In this document: one piece after another, positions 9,155 through 17,961 of the stretch
Layout of the letters: every line of letters begins with the position of its first letter
Position numbering within the stretch: position 1 is the first letter of the stretch
From: Candidatus Thermochlorobacteriaceae bacterium
GTDB taxonomy: Bacteria > Bacteroidota > Chlorobiia > Chlorobiales > Thermochlorobacteraceae
Direction of reading: 5' to 3'
Assembly (NCBI GenBank): GCA_029263855.1
Contig: JAJUFC010000008.1
Location: 1-64,000 of the forward strand
DNA length: 64,000 nt
Translations under genes and position numbers: made by a program
Notes under the pieces: generated by a model
Databases searched by the model: none
What the model was told of the DNA's origin: nothing
The model's input: the letters and a program-made list of their open reading frames with translations, nothing else

Positions 9155-9721
9155 CTACTGAAGCGTTAAAAAGTTTTTGAGAATTTTTTTGCCTTCGGCG
9201 GTCATAATCGATTCGGGGTGAAACTGCACGCCGTAAAGTTTTTTCGCTTTGGATTCTAATCCCATAATGATGCCGTCGTCTGTCCACGCCGTTACAGCAA
9301 GGCTTTCGGGCAAGGACGCTCTCTCGACGATAAGCGAATGATAGCGCGTTGCCTCAAACGGATTTTCAACATCTTGAAAAATTCCCTCACGCTTGTGGTG
9401 CACTTTTGACACTTTTCCGTGCATGGGCTTCGGTGCACGAATCACCTTTCCGCCTAAAGCTTGCCCGATGGATTGATGCCCCAAACACACGCCGAGAATT
9501 GGAATCCGCGATTGAAACCGCTCAATGACACCCAGCGAAACGCCCGCTTCATTCGGCGTGCAAGGACCAGGCGAAATGACAATTTTTTCAGGCTGTTTTT
9601 TTTCAATCTCATCGAGCGTCAGTTCATCGTTGCGATAAACTTCCATCTCTGCTCCAAGTTCGCCGAAGTATTGAACTAAGTTGTAAGTGAATGAATCGTA
9701 GTTATCAATGACGAGCAACAT
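9155..9721 (-). CDS. trpG: Glutamine amidotransferase subunit of anthranilate/aminodeoxychorismate synthase
   Basis: 188 aa, the normal length of TrpG/PabA. It has [18 protein letters not shown] at the start, the oxyanion strand [12 protein letters not shown], the nucleophile loop [18 protein letters not shown] with the catalytic cysteine, and the His-Glu pair in GVQFHPESI. It releases ammonia from glutamine for a chorismate-using partner. No trpE or pabB lies in the window, so tryptophan and folate roles cannot be separated; a dual-use PabA/TrpG subunit is possible. Confidence 0.92.
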   Translation of the reverse strand: MLLVIDNYDSFTYNLVQYFGELGAEMEVYRNDELTLDEIEKKQPEKIVISPGPCTPNEAGVSLGVIERFQSRIPILGVCLGHQSIGQALGGKVIRAPKPMHGKVSKVHHKREGIFQDVENPFEATRYHSLIVERASLPESLAVTAWTDDGIIMGLESKAKKLYGVQFHPESIMTAEGKKILKNFLTLQ

Positions 9722-9862
9722 AGGCTGGCTTTATAGTTTTGAAGATACTTTGAATTTACGCAACATTTCCGCCGATTAGAATATCTCCAATTCTTGATGC
9801 CAATTTTTCAAACTTGCTTTTGAAATCGTTTCTTGCGGCACGCAGGGCGCATTTTTCGTTGC

Positions 9863-9870
9863 TATATTCG
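9863..9870 (+). promoter_or_regulatory. Bacteroidota-type -7 element before the photolyase gene
   Basis: TATATTCG fits the TAnnTTTG element with one mismatch, 32 bp upstream of the TTG at 9902. It lies inside the longer reading frame from 9833, which argues for the shorter start. No clear TTTG element lies 19-20 bases upstream, so the call is tentative. Confidence 0.35.
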
Positions 9871-9901
9871 CACAACTTTTTCAATTAAATCGCCTTTTGA
9901 A

Positions 9902-11338
9902 TTGAACCGCATTATTGTTTGGCATCGGCGCGATTTGCGCACACACGATAACACTGCTCTGTTTAATGCACTCAAAGAAACGACCGATATTCTGCCGCTC
10001 TTCATTTTCGCCGACGACATTTTGAAACAGCGAAGCGACTTCTCGCCCGCCTGTGTGAAGTTCATGACTGAATCACTCAAAGATTTATCCGCGCAATATG
10101 AACGTCTTGGCGGCAAACTCATTCTTCGGCGCGGATTGTTTCTTGAAGTTCTGCACGAGGTTGTTCGAGAGTCCGAAGCGCGTGCGATTTATTTCAACGA
10201 AGATTACGAACCTGCCGCCAAAACCCGCGACAACGATGTGATTCAAACCTTCACTAAACTCGGCTTGCAAGTTAAAGCCTTCAAAGACCAAGCCCTTTTC
10301 GCCAAGCAGGAAATTCTCACCAAACAAGGAAAGCCCTACACGGTTTTCACGCCCTACAAAAAAGTATGGCTTTCACACGCTCACTCGATTCCGACGCTCG
10401 TCGCTGCGCCGAAACATCTCACCGCCGTTGCGATTAACTCACTTCCGCCACTTTCACACGACGAACTCGGATTTCCGTGCACACAGCAGTTGCTCGTTAA
10501 AGGCGGCTCAACCGAAGGCGAACGCCAACTCGAGCAGTTTCTCTCCAACAAAATTCATCGTTACAAAGAACAGCGCGACTTTCCTGCTCTCGATGGCACA
10601 AGCTTACTTTCGGCGCATTTGCGCTTCGGCACCATCAGCGTTCGCGAGATCGTGCGTCGTGGGTTTTCACTTTTGGAAGATGCTAAAACCGAGATGGAAA
10701 AAATCGGCATTGAAACCTTTGTGAGCGAACTCGTTTGGCGCGATTTTTACTTTCAGATTTTAGACCACTTTCCGATTGTTGAAAAAGAAAGTTTTCAGCC
10801 ATCGTTTCGGAATTTGCGTTGGGAAAATCGTGATGATTACTTTGAAGCATGGAAATCGGGCAGAACCGGCTTTCCGATTGTCGATGCCGCCATGCGCCAA
10901 CTGAACACAACAGGCTGGATGCACAACCGTTTGCGCATGATTGTTGCCAGTTTCCTCACCAAAGATTTGCTCATTGATTGGCGATGGGGCGAGCGATACT
11001 TCATGCAGATGCTCGTTGACGGCGATATGGCGGCAAACAACGGCGGTTGGCAATGGAGTGCGAGCACCGGCACAGACGCGCAACCTTATTTCAGAATTTT
11101 CAATCCTGCTTCGCAGTCGCAAAAGTTTGACCCGCATGGAAAGTTCATCAAAGCGTTTGTGCCCGAACTTCGCGCCGTTCCCGAAAAATATATTCACGCA
11201 CCGCATGAGATTTTGCAAAAGTCGCCACTTCTTGCCAGAGAGATTGGAATTGAACTCGGAAAAGATTATCCGCTTCCGATTATTGACCACGCCGTTCAAC
11301 GCGATAAAGCCCTTGCCATGTTCAAATCAGCAAAGTAA
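9902..11338 (+). CDS. phrB: Deoxyribodipyrimidine photolyase (class I, FAD)
   Basis: 478 aa. The N-terminal antenna-binding Rossmann domain begins NRIIVWHRRDLRTHDNTAL. The C-terminal FAD domain has VSELVWRDFYFQIL, GWMHNRLRMIVASFLTKDLLIDWRWGE and the strong signature GDMAANNGGWQWSASTGTDAQPYFRIFNP. It repairs cyclobutane pyrimidine dimers with blue light. The frame has no ATG at the right place. TTG at 9902 puts the first residues exactly where relatives begin; TTG at 9833 would add 23 unlike residues and precede a likely -7 element. Confidence 0.88.
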   Translation: MNRIIVWHRRDLRTHDNTALFNALKETTDILPLFIFADDILKQRSDFSPACVKFMTESLKDLSAQYERLGGKLILRRGLFLEVLHEVVRESEARAIYFNEDYEPAAKTRDNDVIQTFTKLGLQVKAFKDQALFAKQEILTKQGKPYTVFTPYKKVWLSHAHSIPTLVAAPKHLTAVAINSLPPLSHDELGFPCTQQLLVKGGSTEGERQLEQFLSNKIHRYKEQRDFPALDGTSLLSAHLRFGTISVREIVRRGFSLLEDAKTEMEKIGIETFVSELVWRDFYFQILDHFPIVEKESFQPSFRNLRWENRDDYFEAWKSGRTGFPIVDAAMRQLNTTGWMHNRLRMIVASFLTKDLLIDWRWGERYFMQMLVDGDMAANNGGWQWSASTGTDAQPYFRIFNPASQSQKFDPHGKFIKAFVPELRAVPEKYIHAPHEILQKSPLLAREIGIELGKDYPLPIIDHAVQRDKALAMFKSAK

Positions 11339-11350
11339 CCTTTTTGCACG

Positions 11351-12220
11351 ATGAACTTTCGATACATTCTTTCAGAAAGCGTTTCAGGATTTCGGCGCAC
11401 GAAACTTGCCAGCGCGATTTCCATTTTCACGATTAGCATTTCGCTGGTGTTGCTTGGCATTTTTGCGACGCTTTCGCTCAACGCCTCGCGCGTCTTATCG
11501 GAAATTCGCTCTCGCGTAGAAGTGGAGTTTTTTTTGAGCCAATCGCTCAAAGAAAAAGATGCCAAACGCCTTGCCACATCTTTGCAAAATGAAACTTCGG
11601 TTCAAATGGCAATGTATATTTCGCCTGATAGTGCGGCGCAGATTTTCAAGTCAGAATTTGGCGAAGATGTTGTCGCGATTCTCGGCACAAATCCACTGCC
11701 AGCATCAATTAAAGTCAGATTAAAATCCGATTATGCGACGCTCGATAGTTTGGAGAAATTCGTCGCCGAAGTCAAAACGCGAAACGGCATTTTGGAAGCG
11801 CGATACAACAAGGAGTTTCTGGCAGGGCTTGACCGCAACGCGCGAATTTTGTTCTATGTTACTTGCGGCATTGGGATATTAATTTCAGTTGCCGCGATTG
11901 CTTTAATTTCTAATACGATTCGGCTCATTATTACGAACAAGCAAGAAATTATTCGCACAATGCTTCTTGTTGGGGCGACAAATGGCTTCATTCGCTCGCC
12001 GTTTTTGATTGAAGGCGCATTGCAGGGATTTTTAGGAGGCACATTTGCGATTGGCTTGCTTGCCCTCGTCAATCTTGCACTTTATCAAACTTATCCCGAC
12101 ATCTACGAAGCGATTGCCTTACCCGATTACCGCGTTTATGGGATTCTCGCCGTGTTGGGCTTGCTTCTGGGGCTGTTTGGAAGTTTGCTTGCCGTGCGAA
12201 AGTTTTTAAGCGGGAATTGA
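11351..12220 (+). CDS. ftsX: Cell-division ABC transporter permease-like protein FtsX
   Basis: 289 aa with the FtsX layout: one N-terminal membrane helix (~20-43, SAISIFTISISLVLLGIFATLSL), an extracytoplasmic domain (~45-160) with FFLSQSLKEKDAKRLA and an AxxIFKSEFGEDV stretch, then three helices (~168-190, ~215-240, ~258-283) forming the permease core. FtsX with FtsE controls cell-wall hydrolases at the septum. FtsE is not in the window. It starts 12 bp after the photolyase stop, so it may be cotranscribed with that gene. Confidence 0.85.
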   Translation: MNFRYILSESVSGFRRTKLASAISIFTISISLVLLGIFATLSLNASRVLSEIRSRVEVEFFLSQSLKEKDAKRLATSLQNETSVQMAMYISPDSAAQIFKSEFGEDVVAILGTNPLPASIKVRLKSDYATLDSLEKFVAEVKTRNGILEARYNKEFLAGLDRNARILFYVTCGIGILISVAAIALISNTIRLIITNKQEIIRTMLLVGATNGFIRSPFLIEGALQGFLGGTFAIGLLALVNLALYQTYPDIYEAIALPDYRVYGILAVLGLLLGLFGSLLAVRKFLSGN

Positions 12221-12284
12221 TTTTTCAAAATCGCTAAACCCTTGTATTTTCAGTCGCTTTTGCGGCGTGATATTTATCGGACTT

Positions 12285-12300
12285 TGTGATAACTATCACA
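12285..12300. promoter_or_regulatory. CRP/FNR-type operator palindrome
   Basis: A perfect 16-bp palindrome, TGTGATA-AC-TATCACA, matching the TGTGA-N6-TCACA half-site spacing of CRP/FNR-family regulators. It stands 120 bp before the ATG of the secreted protein at 12420, in the only sizeable gap of the region. Which family member binds is not known. Confidence 0.5.
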
Positions 12301-12315
12301 TTCAACCGCTTTGAA

Positions 12316-12383
12316 TCGGCGTAATATATCGGCGTAACATATTGGCTTGCAACTTTCACGAGTCATTCATTGAGTCATTCATT
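12316..12383. repeat. Two short tandem duplications in the leader of the 12420 operon
   Basis: A 13-bp unit (TCGGCGTAATATA, then one mismatch) is duplicated at 12316-12341, and a 12-bp unit (GAGTCATTCATT) is exactly duplicated at 12360-12383. Both lie between the CRP-like palindrome and the ATG, so copy changes could alter promoter or leader spacing. Confidence 0.6.
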
Positions 12384-12419
12384 CAACTAATTTATTCAAC
12401 TAAACCGAGAGGATTAACG

Positions 12420-13463
12420 ATGCGCTTTCTAAAACTCACCTTGCTTCTGCTGACGATGGCAGTGCCGCTCTCTGCACAGGTTCAATTCGACCGTGCCGAA
12501 AGCCGCCTTTTAGTCGACCCTGCTCAAATCACGGTTGCCGCATTTGCTCAAATTATTCTTGACGGCAACATCCCATCTGGAGCACCGTCTGTGTTTTTGA
12601 TTGCATACCAAAACAACGGACAGCCTGTTCCGACGCGCCTTTCCATGAAATTCTCACGAAACGGTCAACAAGTTGGCTCAGGTCGTAGCCCTTGGGTTCA
12701 GAATTTCACAGGGTCTGTTCGCCATACCAACAACAGCCTTGCAAGCGGACCTTGGCGTTTCAGCGGCAAAACCGAAGACGGAGCGTCGGACCTTATTCGC
12801 GATATCATTCAAAAAGCAGGCGGCCGGTTTCCGTCAGGCACTTACACGTTGCTTTTTGAACTTTTCACAGAGAATAACGACAACAGCCCTGTTGATGTGT
12901 TTCCTCTGACCTTCGTCGTTCAGAATCAACAAGAAGCGTATATCGATTTGATTTATCCGACTGCTGGCATTGAGCCGACGGAAATCAGCACCCCTTATCC
13001 GACGATTCGTTGGCAAGGCAATGCGAACTCGTATCGCGTGCGCATTTTCCAAGACCCGACGGTTTCTGCCAATATCGGACTTGTTCGCAATACCGTGCCG
13101 ATGGTCGATGAAACCGTTGTTTCGCCGAGCTACCAATATCCGACAGGTGGCGTGCGCCAATTGCAAGCCGGTCAGCAATATGTGCTCTTGATTGAAGGCG
13201 AAATTGGTGGCGGCAGACGCGCCGAAGTTGTCGCTGTGTTCCGCATGGCGGAAAATCTTTCAGGCACGAGTGCTTCGGCAACCAACAGCCCGGCGGTTTC
13301 CGACGAAATTCGCCGCCTCCTGCTCGAGAAATATGGAACAGGCGCGCCTGATTGGCTTCGCGACCCACGCACACGCTTCGTTTCTTTTGACGGTCCGATT
13401 GAAGGCGTTCAATACACCAACAGCACCGACGGCGACGCCCTCGCCCGAGCCTTGAACAAGTAA
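12420..13463 (+). CDS. Secreted protein of unknown function
   Basis: 347 aa. A signal peptide MRFLKLTLLLLTMAVPLSAQ gives a mature protein starting near VQFDRAES. Three beta-rich sections follow: ~20-160, ~165-265 (YPTAGIEPTEISTPYPTIRW, which resembles a fibronectin/Ig-like start) and a C-terminal Asp/Gly-rich tail. I do not recognise a named family. The ATG at 12420 follows a GAGAGGA ribosome-binding site and begins the signal peptide; the frame also runs upstream to 12342. The FecR-domain gene follows 26 bp later, so the two probably act together at the cell surface. Confidence 0.7.
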   Translation: MRFLKLTLLLLTMAVPLSAQVQFDRAESRLLVDPAQITVAAFAQIILDGNIPSGAPSVFLIAYQNNGQPVPTRLSMKFSRNGQQVGSGRSPWVQNFTGSVRHTNNSLASGPWRFSGKTEDGASDLIRDIIQKAGGRFPSGTYTLLFELFTENNDNSPVDVFPLTFVVQNQQEAYIDLIYPTAGIEPTEISTPYPTIRWQGNANSYRVRIFQDPTVSANIGLVRNTVPMVDETVVSPSYQYPTGGVRQLQAGQQYVLLIEGEIGGGRRAEVVAVFRMAENLSGTSASATNSPAVSDEIRRLLLEKYGTGAPDWLRDPRTRFVSFDGPIEGVQYTNSTDGDALARALNK

Positions 13464-13489
13464 CAGGTAAGTAACAGGAGGAACTAACG

Positions 13490-14218
13490 ATGAAAGTCTT
13501 AAACACACTATCTATGAACCGAATTATTTTAAGCACGCTCGCCCTGCTCTTCTCTGCGAGCCTTGCGACCGCAAACACGAATAAGACGAAATCGTCTGAA
13601 CCCAATCGCACACCTGTTGCTGATGTTGCGATTGTGATTAAAACGGTCAAAGATGTTCAAGCCAAGAGCGGAAGCGCGGCGTTCAAGCCCGCACAACGCG
13701 GACAAAACTTGAACTCTGGCGATGCCATCAAAACGGGCGAAAAATCATTTTCAATCCTTCGTTTTGTTGATGGCTCGGTGATTCGCGTTCAAGAAAACTC
13801 CGAAATCAAGGTACGCGGCGAAAAAGCCGACGGCAAAATGGAAAAGACCGTCGACATCAACCTCGGCAAACTTGGCTTCAACGTCAAGCAAAAGCCGGGC
13901 GAACAGTTCCGCTTTACTTCTCCGACTTCGGTCGCGTCTATCAAAGGCACAAATGGTGCATACAACAGCGACACCGAAGGTTCTTCACTCACTATTGTTG
14001 AAGGAAAGGGCGAGTTCGAGACCAAAGACGGAAAGAAGTTCGAAGTTAATTCAGGCGAAACCGCTTTCGTTGATAACAAAGGTCAATCAGGAAAGCGTAA
14101 AGCCACACAAAACGAACTCAACGGTGCAACCACCAGCACCAAAACAGGTCCGTTCAAGGTTCGCTTCTTTGATGCTGACGGCAACGAGCGCATCATTGAA
14201 ATCCCTGAACAAAATTAA
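13490..14218 (+). CDS. FecR-domain secreted protein
   Basis: 242 aa. Signal peptide ~1-28 (ending SLATANT), then a FecR-type domain (~45-180): AQRGQNLNSGDAIKTGEKSFSILRFVDGSVIRVQENSEIKV and SVASIKGTNGAYNSDTEGSSLTIVEGKGEF are its typical strands. Such domains occur both in anti-sigma regulators and in exported stand-alone proteins. Here there is no membrane anchor or sigma-factor gene nearby, so a structural or ligand-binding role is more likely than iron signalling. An AGGAGGAA ribosome-binding site precedes the ATG. An intrinsic terminator follows. Confidence 0.8.
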   Translation: MKVLNTLSMNRIILSTLALLFSASLATANTNKTKSSEPNRTPVADVAIVIKTVKDVQAKSGSAAFKPAQRGQNLNSGDAIKTGEKSFSILRFVDGSVIRVQENSEIKVRGEKADGKMEKTVDINLGKLGFNVKQKPGEQFRFTSPTSVASIKGTNGAYNSDTEGSSLTIVEGKGEFETKDGKKFEVNSGETAFVDNKGQSGKRKATQNELNGATTSTKTGPFKVRFFDADGNERIIEIPEQN

Positions 14219-14246
14219 AGCGGGCTTTTCACTCCGATTTGTTCTC

Positions 14247-14279
14247 ACAAAAGCGTCTGCCACAAACAGACGCTTTTGT
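14247..14279 (+). terminator. Intrinsic terminator after the FecR-domain gene
   Basis: A perfect 13-bp stem, ACAAAAGCGTCTG paired with CAGACGCTTTTGT, with a 7-base loop. The T-run lies in the 3-prime arm of the stem. It ends the 12420-14218 operon and separates it from queG. Confidence 0.8.
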
Positions 14280-14290
14280 ATTTTAGGCAA

Positions 14291-15274
14291 ATGATTTTTT
14301 CTATGACGCTTTCAACGCGAGAATGTTCTCATCGGATAAAAGCGCGTGCGCTTGAATTGGGATTTTCTGCTGTTGGCATTTCACGCGCTGATGCCCTTTC
14401 CGACGAAGCGCGAAAATTAGAGCAATGGCTCTCACGCGGCATGCACGGCGAAATGCGCTATATGGAAGAAAATTTTGAAAAGCGTACCAATCCCAAAATT
14501 CTCATGCCCGAAGCCAAGTCGGTCGTTTCCGTTCTCGCCAATCATTTTCCCTCCGAACCGTATCAATCCAATCGCGGCAAAATTTCCATCTACGCGCAAG
14601 GAAACGATTACCACGCCGTCGTGAAATCAAAATTGCAAACCCTCTTCTCGTTTGTCTGCGACTTGGTCGGGAATGTGAATGGGCGCGCCTTTGTCGACTC
14701 CGCTCCGACGATGGATAAAGTCCTTGCACAGCGTTCAGGCTTGGGCTGGATTGGCAAACATACGAACCTCATTTCTCGACGGCTCGGCTCGTTTTTTTTC
14801 ATCGGAAATTTACTGCTGGACTGCGACCTCGATTACGATACTCCCTACCTTCAAAACTACTGCGGCACTTGCACCGCTTGCATCGACCTCTGTCCAACAC
14901 ACGCCATCACGCAAGACGGTCAAGTCGATGCCCGAAAGTGCATTTCTTACCTCACGATTGAACTCAAACGCAACTTCACCGACGAAGAAAAATTGATGCT
15001 CGGCGAATGGCTTTTCGGGTGCGACATTTGTCAAGACGTTTGCCCATGGAACCGCTTTTCAAAGCCAACTGCCATTCCCGAATTTCAACCCAAACCCGAT
15101 GTTCAACGTCTTTCTGCTGACGATATTTTAGACCTCACAAAATCTTCCTTTCAGCGCGTCTTTGGCGAAACGCCTGTATTCAGAACAGGACTGCGCCGCT
15201 TGAAGCGCAATGCCGAAGCCGTCAAAGAAAATTTGCGTTCTGAAACTTTGCGTTCAAATCGTGAAGCATCTTAA
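14291..15274 (+). CDS. queG: Epoxyqueuosine reductase
   Basis: 327 aa. It has the QueG N-terminal cobalamin-binding domain (ARALELGFSAVGIS, YMEENFEKRTNP, SAPTMDKVLAQRSGLGWIGKHTNLI) and two 4Fe-4S clusters: CGTCTACIDLCPTHAI and CDICQDVCPW. It catalyses the last step of queuosine formation in tRNA, reducing epoxyqueuosine. I chose ATG 14291, with an AGG just upstream; ATG 14303 is also possible and the frame start at 14276 falls inside the terminator. The last 4 bp overlap the stop of the convergent TPR regulator. Confidence 0.92.
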   Translation: MIFSMTLSTRECSHRIKARALELGFSAVGISRADALSDEARKLEQWLSRGMHGEMRYMEENFEKRTNPKILMPEAKSVVSVLANHFPSEPYQSNRGKISIYAQGNDYHAVVKSKLQTLFSFVCDLVGNVNGRAFVDSAPTMDKVLAQRSGLGWIGKHTNLISRRLGSFFFIGNLLLDCDLDYDTPYLQNYCGTCTACIDLCPTHAITQDGQVDARKCISYLTIELKRNFTDEEKLMLGEWLFGCDICQDVCPWNRFSKPTAIPEFQPKPDVQRLSADDILDLTKSSFQRVFGETPVFRTGLRRLKRNAEAVKENLRSETLRSNREAS

Positions 15275-17421
15275 CGAAGGTATTGCTTGAATCGCTGTGG
15301 CGGGTCAATGTTGAGTTCTTTGTTGAAAGCGGCTTTGCACTCGTCGTAAAGTTTTTTGAGTTCGGCTGTTTGATTTGTTTTGACGAAGAGCTGAAACAGT
15401 TGGTCATAGACAGGCTCGTAGATTCTATCTATTTCCAATATCCGCCGACCGATTGAAATCGCCTCTTGATACCTTTCTTCTTTTTGATAAATTGTCCCCA
15501 ACTCTATTGCGGCAGAGAAAAATTTTTCATTTAGCGATTCGCGCTCAAATGCCGCCCAATCTTCGAATGCGTCTTCACTAAGAAAATACCCTTGATACAT
15601 CTGAACGGCTTGCTCTAATTTTTTCTCTTTTGCTTTGACGCTTTCTCTTTTTGCCGTGTTTAGGAGCAACTTAAACTCGACGAAATCAATTTCGGCTTCA
15701 TCTCCAAAGTCAAGAATGTAGGCGTGGTCTTGCGTGGTCAGGTATTTCGAAGGCTGATAAGCGGGAAGGGTTGGCTCTAAGGCTTTTCGCAGGTGAGAAA
15801 TCGTCGTTTTGAGGGCGGTCGCAATCTCTCTTGAACCGCTTTGCCAAAGTTGTTCGGCGAGTTCTTCCGTCGTTATGGCTTTTCGGTAATGAATGAGCAG
15901 ATACTTGAAGACGTCTCGCGCTTTTTTGCGTTGCCAGTCTTCTTTTGAGAGTTTGCGTCCATCAATCGTCACCTCAAACTTGCCAAAGGTGCGAATGACG
16001 ATATTTTTTTTCTCTTGCTCTCGGCGCGAGTCGCTCGTTTTGAATTTTTTTTCAACGCTCGCGCGAATCGCCTCTTGAAACGAAGCCAGTTCATTCGTTG
16101 AAATCCCGTATTTCTCCGCCTCTCGTCGCGCCTTTTCAAGTTCATGTTTTTCAATCAAAGCTTTTGTTTTTCGCTTCTCTTCTTCGCCGAAGATTTCTTC
16201 TTTGAGTTTGCGTTCTTCTTCTTCGCGCTCGGCACTTTTTTCGGTTTCTCCCAAACTTCTATAAATGCCAATGGATTCGGTCAGGAGCGCGAGTTGTTTT
16301 TTCTTTGAGCCTAATTCTTTGGCGAGCGCGTCGGCTTTTTCAATCACGGTTAAAGCGTTGGTTAGCTCGCCTTTGGAAACGAGGATGTTTGCAAGGCTGA
16401 TTTGAATATCGACGTTGAGAATTTTATTTCCGATTCGCTCGGCGATGGCGAGGGCGACTTGAAAGTAAGGTTCGGCGGAAGCGAAGTCTTTGATTAAGGC
16501 GTAGTCGCTGCCTAAATTCCATGCGGCTTCCGAATGTTCTTTTTGGTAGCCGATTGTTTCAGCCGTCGTTAAGCTTTTTCGGTGATAACGAATGGCGTTT
16601 GCGTAGTCGCCGAGCGAGCGGTAGCGATTTCCGATGTTGTTTAGGCAAACGGAAATGTTGCGCTTGTCGCCGAGCGTTTCGTAAATGGAAAGTCCTTCGA
16701 GTTCGTAACCCAACGCGGTCGTATGCTCGTCCATTGCGCCGTATACCGCTCCAATGTTTGCGAGAGACGCAGCAAGGATGTGCCTCAATCCCAAATCTTC
16801 CGCCGCGTTTAAGCTTTCAAAGAGATATTCAAGCGCGTTGCGATATTCGCCGATGTTGAAGTAAATCGCCGCAAGATTATTGGCGACGCGGGCGTATCCG
16901 CGTTTGTCCCGCAGTTTTCCATAAATGGCGAAACATTTGAAGTAATCCGTTGCCGCCTCGTCTTTATTGCCTAAATGTTCCTTTGCAATCGCAAGGGACA
17001 TTAGCGCGTCAGCAACGCTTTTCGCATGATTGATCGCTTCAGCGATCTCGACGCTTTGCGAAAGTTTCTGAATGGCTTTCGGGTAGTTGCCTTGATTGAC
17101 AAGCGTCATGCCTTCAAGGCGAATGGCGGCGCACAATCCCAATTTATCTTGAAGTTTGTCAAATCGCTGTTGCGTCTTTTGCGCCATTTCCATCGTCGCC
17201 GAGTATTCGGCGCGAAAGTATGCGGCAAAGCCTTCAGCAAACTCGCACCACGCCAATGTCGATTCGTCGTTTTCTTCAAGCGCATGTTGTCGGGCTTCTT
17301 CCATCAGTTTCAGCGCGGCAGGAATGTCTTCTTGCATTAGAGCGAGCGCGCGCGCAATTCTCTCATTGAGTTCATGGGCTGGTTTTTCGTCGCTCATTGA
17401 TTTTGACTTTTGCTTCGCCAT
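15271..17421 (-). CDS. TPR-repeat protein with SARP/BTAD-type DNA-binding output
   Basis: 716 aa. TPR repeats fill residues ~10-380 with the same repeat style as the TPR-histidine kinases (NNLAAIYFNIGEYRNALEYL). A coiled coil (~395-465) leads to an OmpR/SARP winged helix (~474-560; FGKFEVTIDGRKLSKEDWQRKKARDVFKYLLIH, TTISHLRKALEP) and a bacterial transcriptional activator (BTAD) domain to the end. So a similar sensor module is joined to a DNA-binding output instead of a kinase. Target genes cannot be told. Convergent with queG, 4 bp overlap. Confidence 0.8.
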   Translation of the reverse strand: MAKQKSKSMSDEKPAHELNERIARALALMQEDIPAALKLMEEARQHALEENDESTLAWCEFAEGFAAYFRAEYSATMEMAQKTQQRFDKLQDKLGLCAAIRLEGMTLVNQGNYPKAIQKLSQSVEIAEAINHAKSVADALMSLAIAKEHLGNKDEAATDYFKCFAIYGKLRDKRGYARVANNLAAIYFNIGEYRNALEYLFESLNAAEDLGLRHILAASLANIGAVYGAMDEHTTALGYELEGLSIYETLGDKRNISVCLNNIGNRYRSLGDYANAIRYHRKSLTTAETIGYQKEHSEAAWNLGSDYALIKDFASAEPYFQVALAIAERIGNKILNVDIQISLANILVSKGELTNALTVIEKADALAKELGSKKKQLALLTESIGIYRSLGETEKSAEREEEERKLKEEIFGEEEKRKTKALIEKHELEKARREAEKYGISTNELASFQEAIRASVEKKFKTSDSRREQEKKNIVIRTFGKFEVTIDGRKLSKEDWQRKKARDVFKYLLIHYRKAITTEELAEQLWQSGSREIATALKTTISHLRKALEPTLPAYQPSKYLTTQDHAYILDFGDEAEIDFVEFKLLLNTAKRESVKAKEKKLEQAVQMYQGYFLSEDAFEDWAAFERESLNEKFFSAAIELGTIYQKEERYQEAISIGRRILEIDRIYEPVYDQLFQLFVKTNQTAELKKLYDECKAAFNKELNIDPPQRFKQYLR

Positions 17422-17499
17422 TCTAATTTGGTTGAGTTTTTTTGCTGATGCTGCGTCGCGTTGTCAAATAAACTTTGCGCCTAACGCGCTTGAATAATT

Positions 17500-17880
17500 T
17501 TAAGCGTCTTTGTTTCGCATAAAATCTGCTGTTCTGAAAAAGGCTTGTTCGAGCGTTTGGCAGAGTTCTTCCGACAGGTTGATTTTTTTCATGGCTTCCT
17601 TCATGCAGAGCAACCACTCGTCGCGCTCTTCTTCGCCAATCGAGAACGGCAAGTGTCGCGCTCGCAGACGCGGGTGTCCGTATTTCTTGATGTAGAGCGG
17701 CTCTCCGCCAAGCCAGCCTGAAAGGAACATAAAGAGTTTTTCGCGGGAAACACGTAAATCTTTGGGGTGGAGGTCGCGAATTTTCTTGGCGCGGGGGTCG
17801 GCATCCATGATGTCGTAGAACGTGTCGACGAGCTGACGCACTTTTGCTTCCCCGCCGAGTTGTTCATAAAGCGTTTTCAT
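17500..17880 (-). CDS. Truncated hemoglobin, group II (trHbO-like)
   Basis: 126 aa, the family length. It begins LYEQLGGEAKVRQLVDTFYDIMDADP and has the proximal-histidine segment YIKKYGHPRLRARHLPFSIG, the CD/E residues FLSGWLGGEPLY and the WLLCMKEAM helix typical of group II. It binds heme and oxygen and is usually linked to oxygen or reactive-species chemistry. ATG at 17880 begins the conserved helix. Divergent from the GH125 gene. Confidence 0.9.
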   Translation of the reverse strand: MKTLYEQLGGEAKVRQLVDTFYDIMDADPRAKKIRDLHPKDLRVSREKLFMFLSGWLGGEPLYIKKYGHPRLRARHLPFSIGEEERDEWLLCMKEAMKKINLSEELCQTLEQAFFRTADFMRNKDA

Positions 17881-17961
17881 AAAGCATTGTGATGTCTTGA
17901 AAAGACTTTATTTTGCGTTTTAACCGATTCAATCTACATTTTTCCAATTTCTATCCAAACG

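Noticed and set aside
9833-9901. Longer N-terminus for the photolyase
   Set aside because: It adds residues unlike the family, starts with TTG as well, and spans a probable promoter element.
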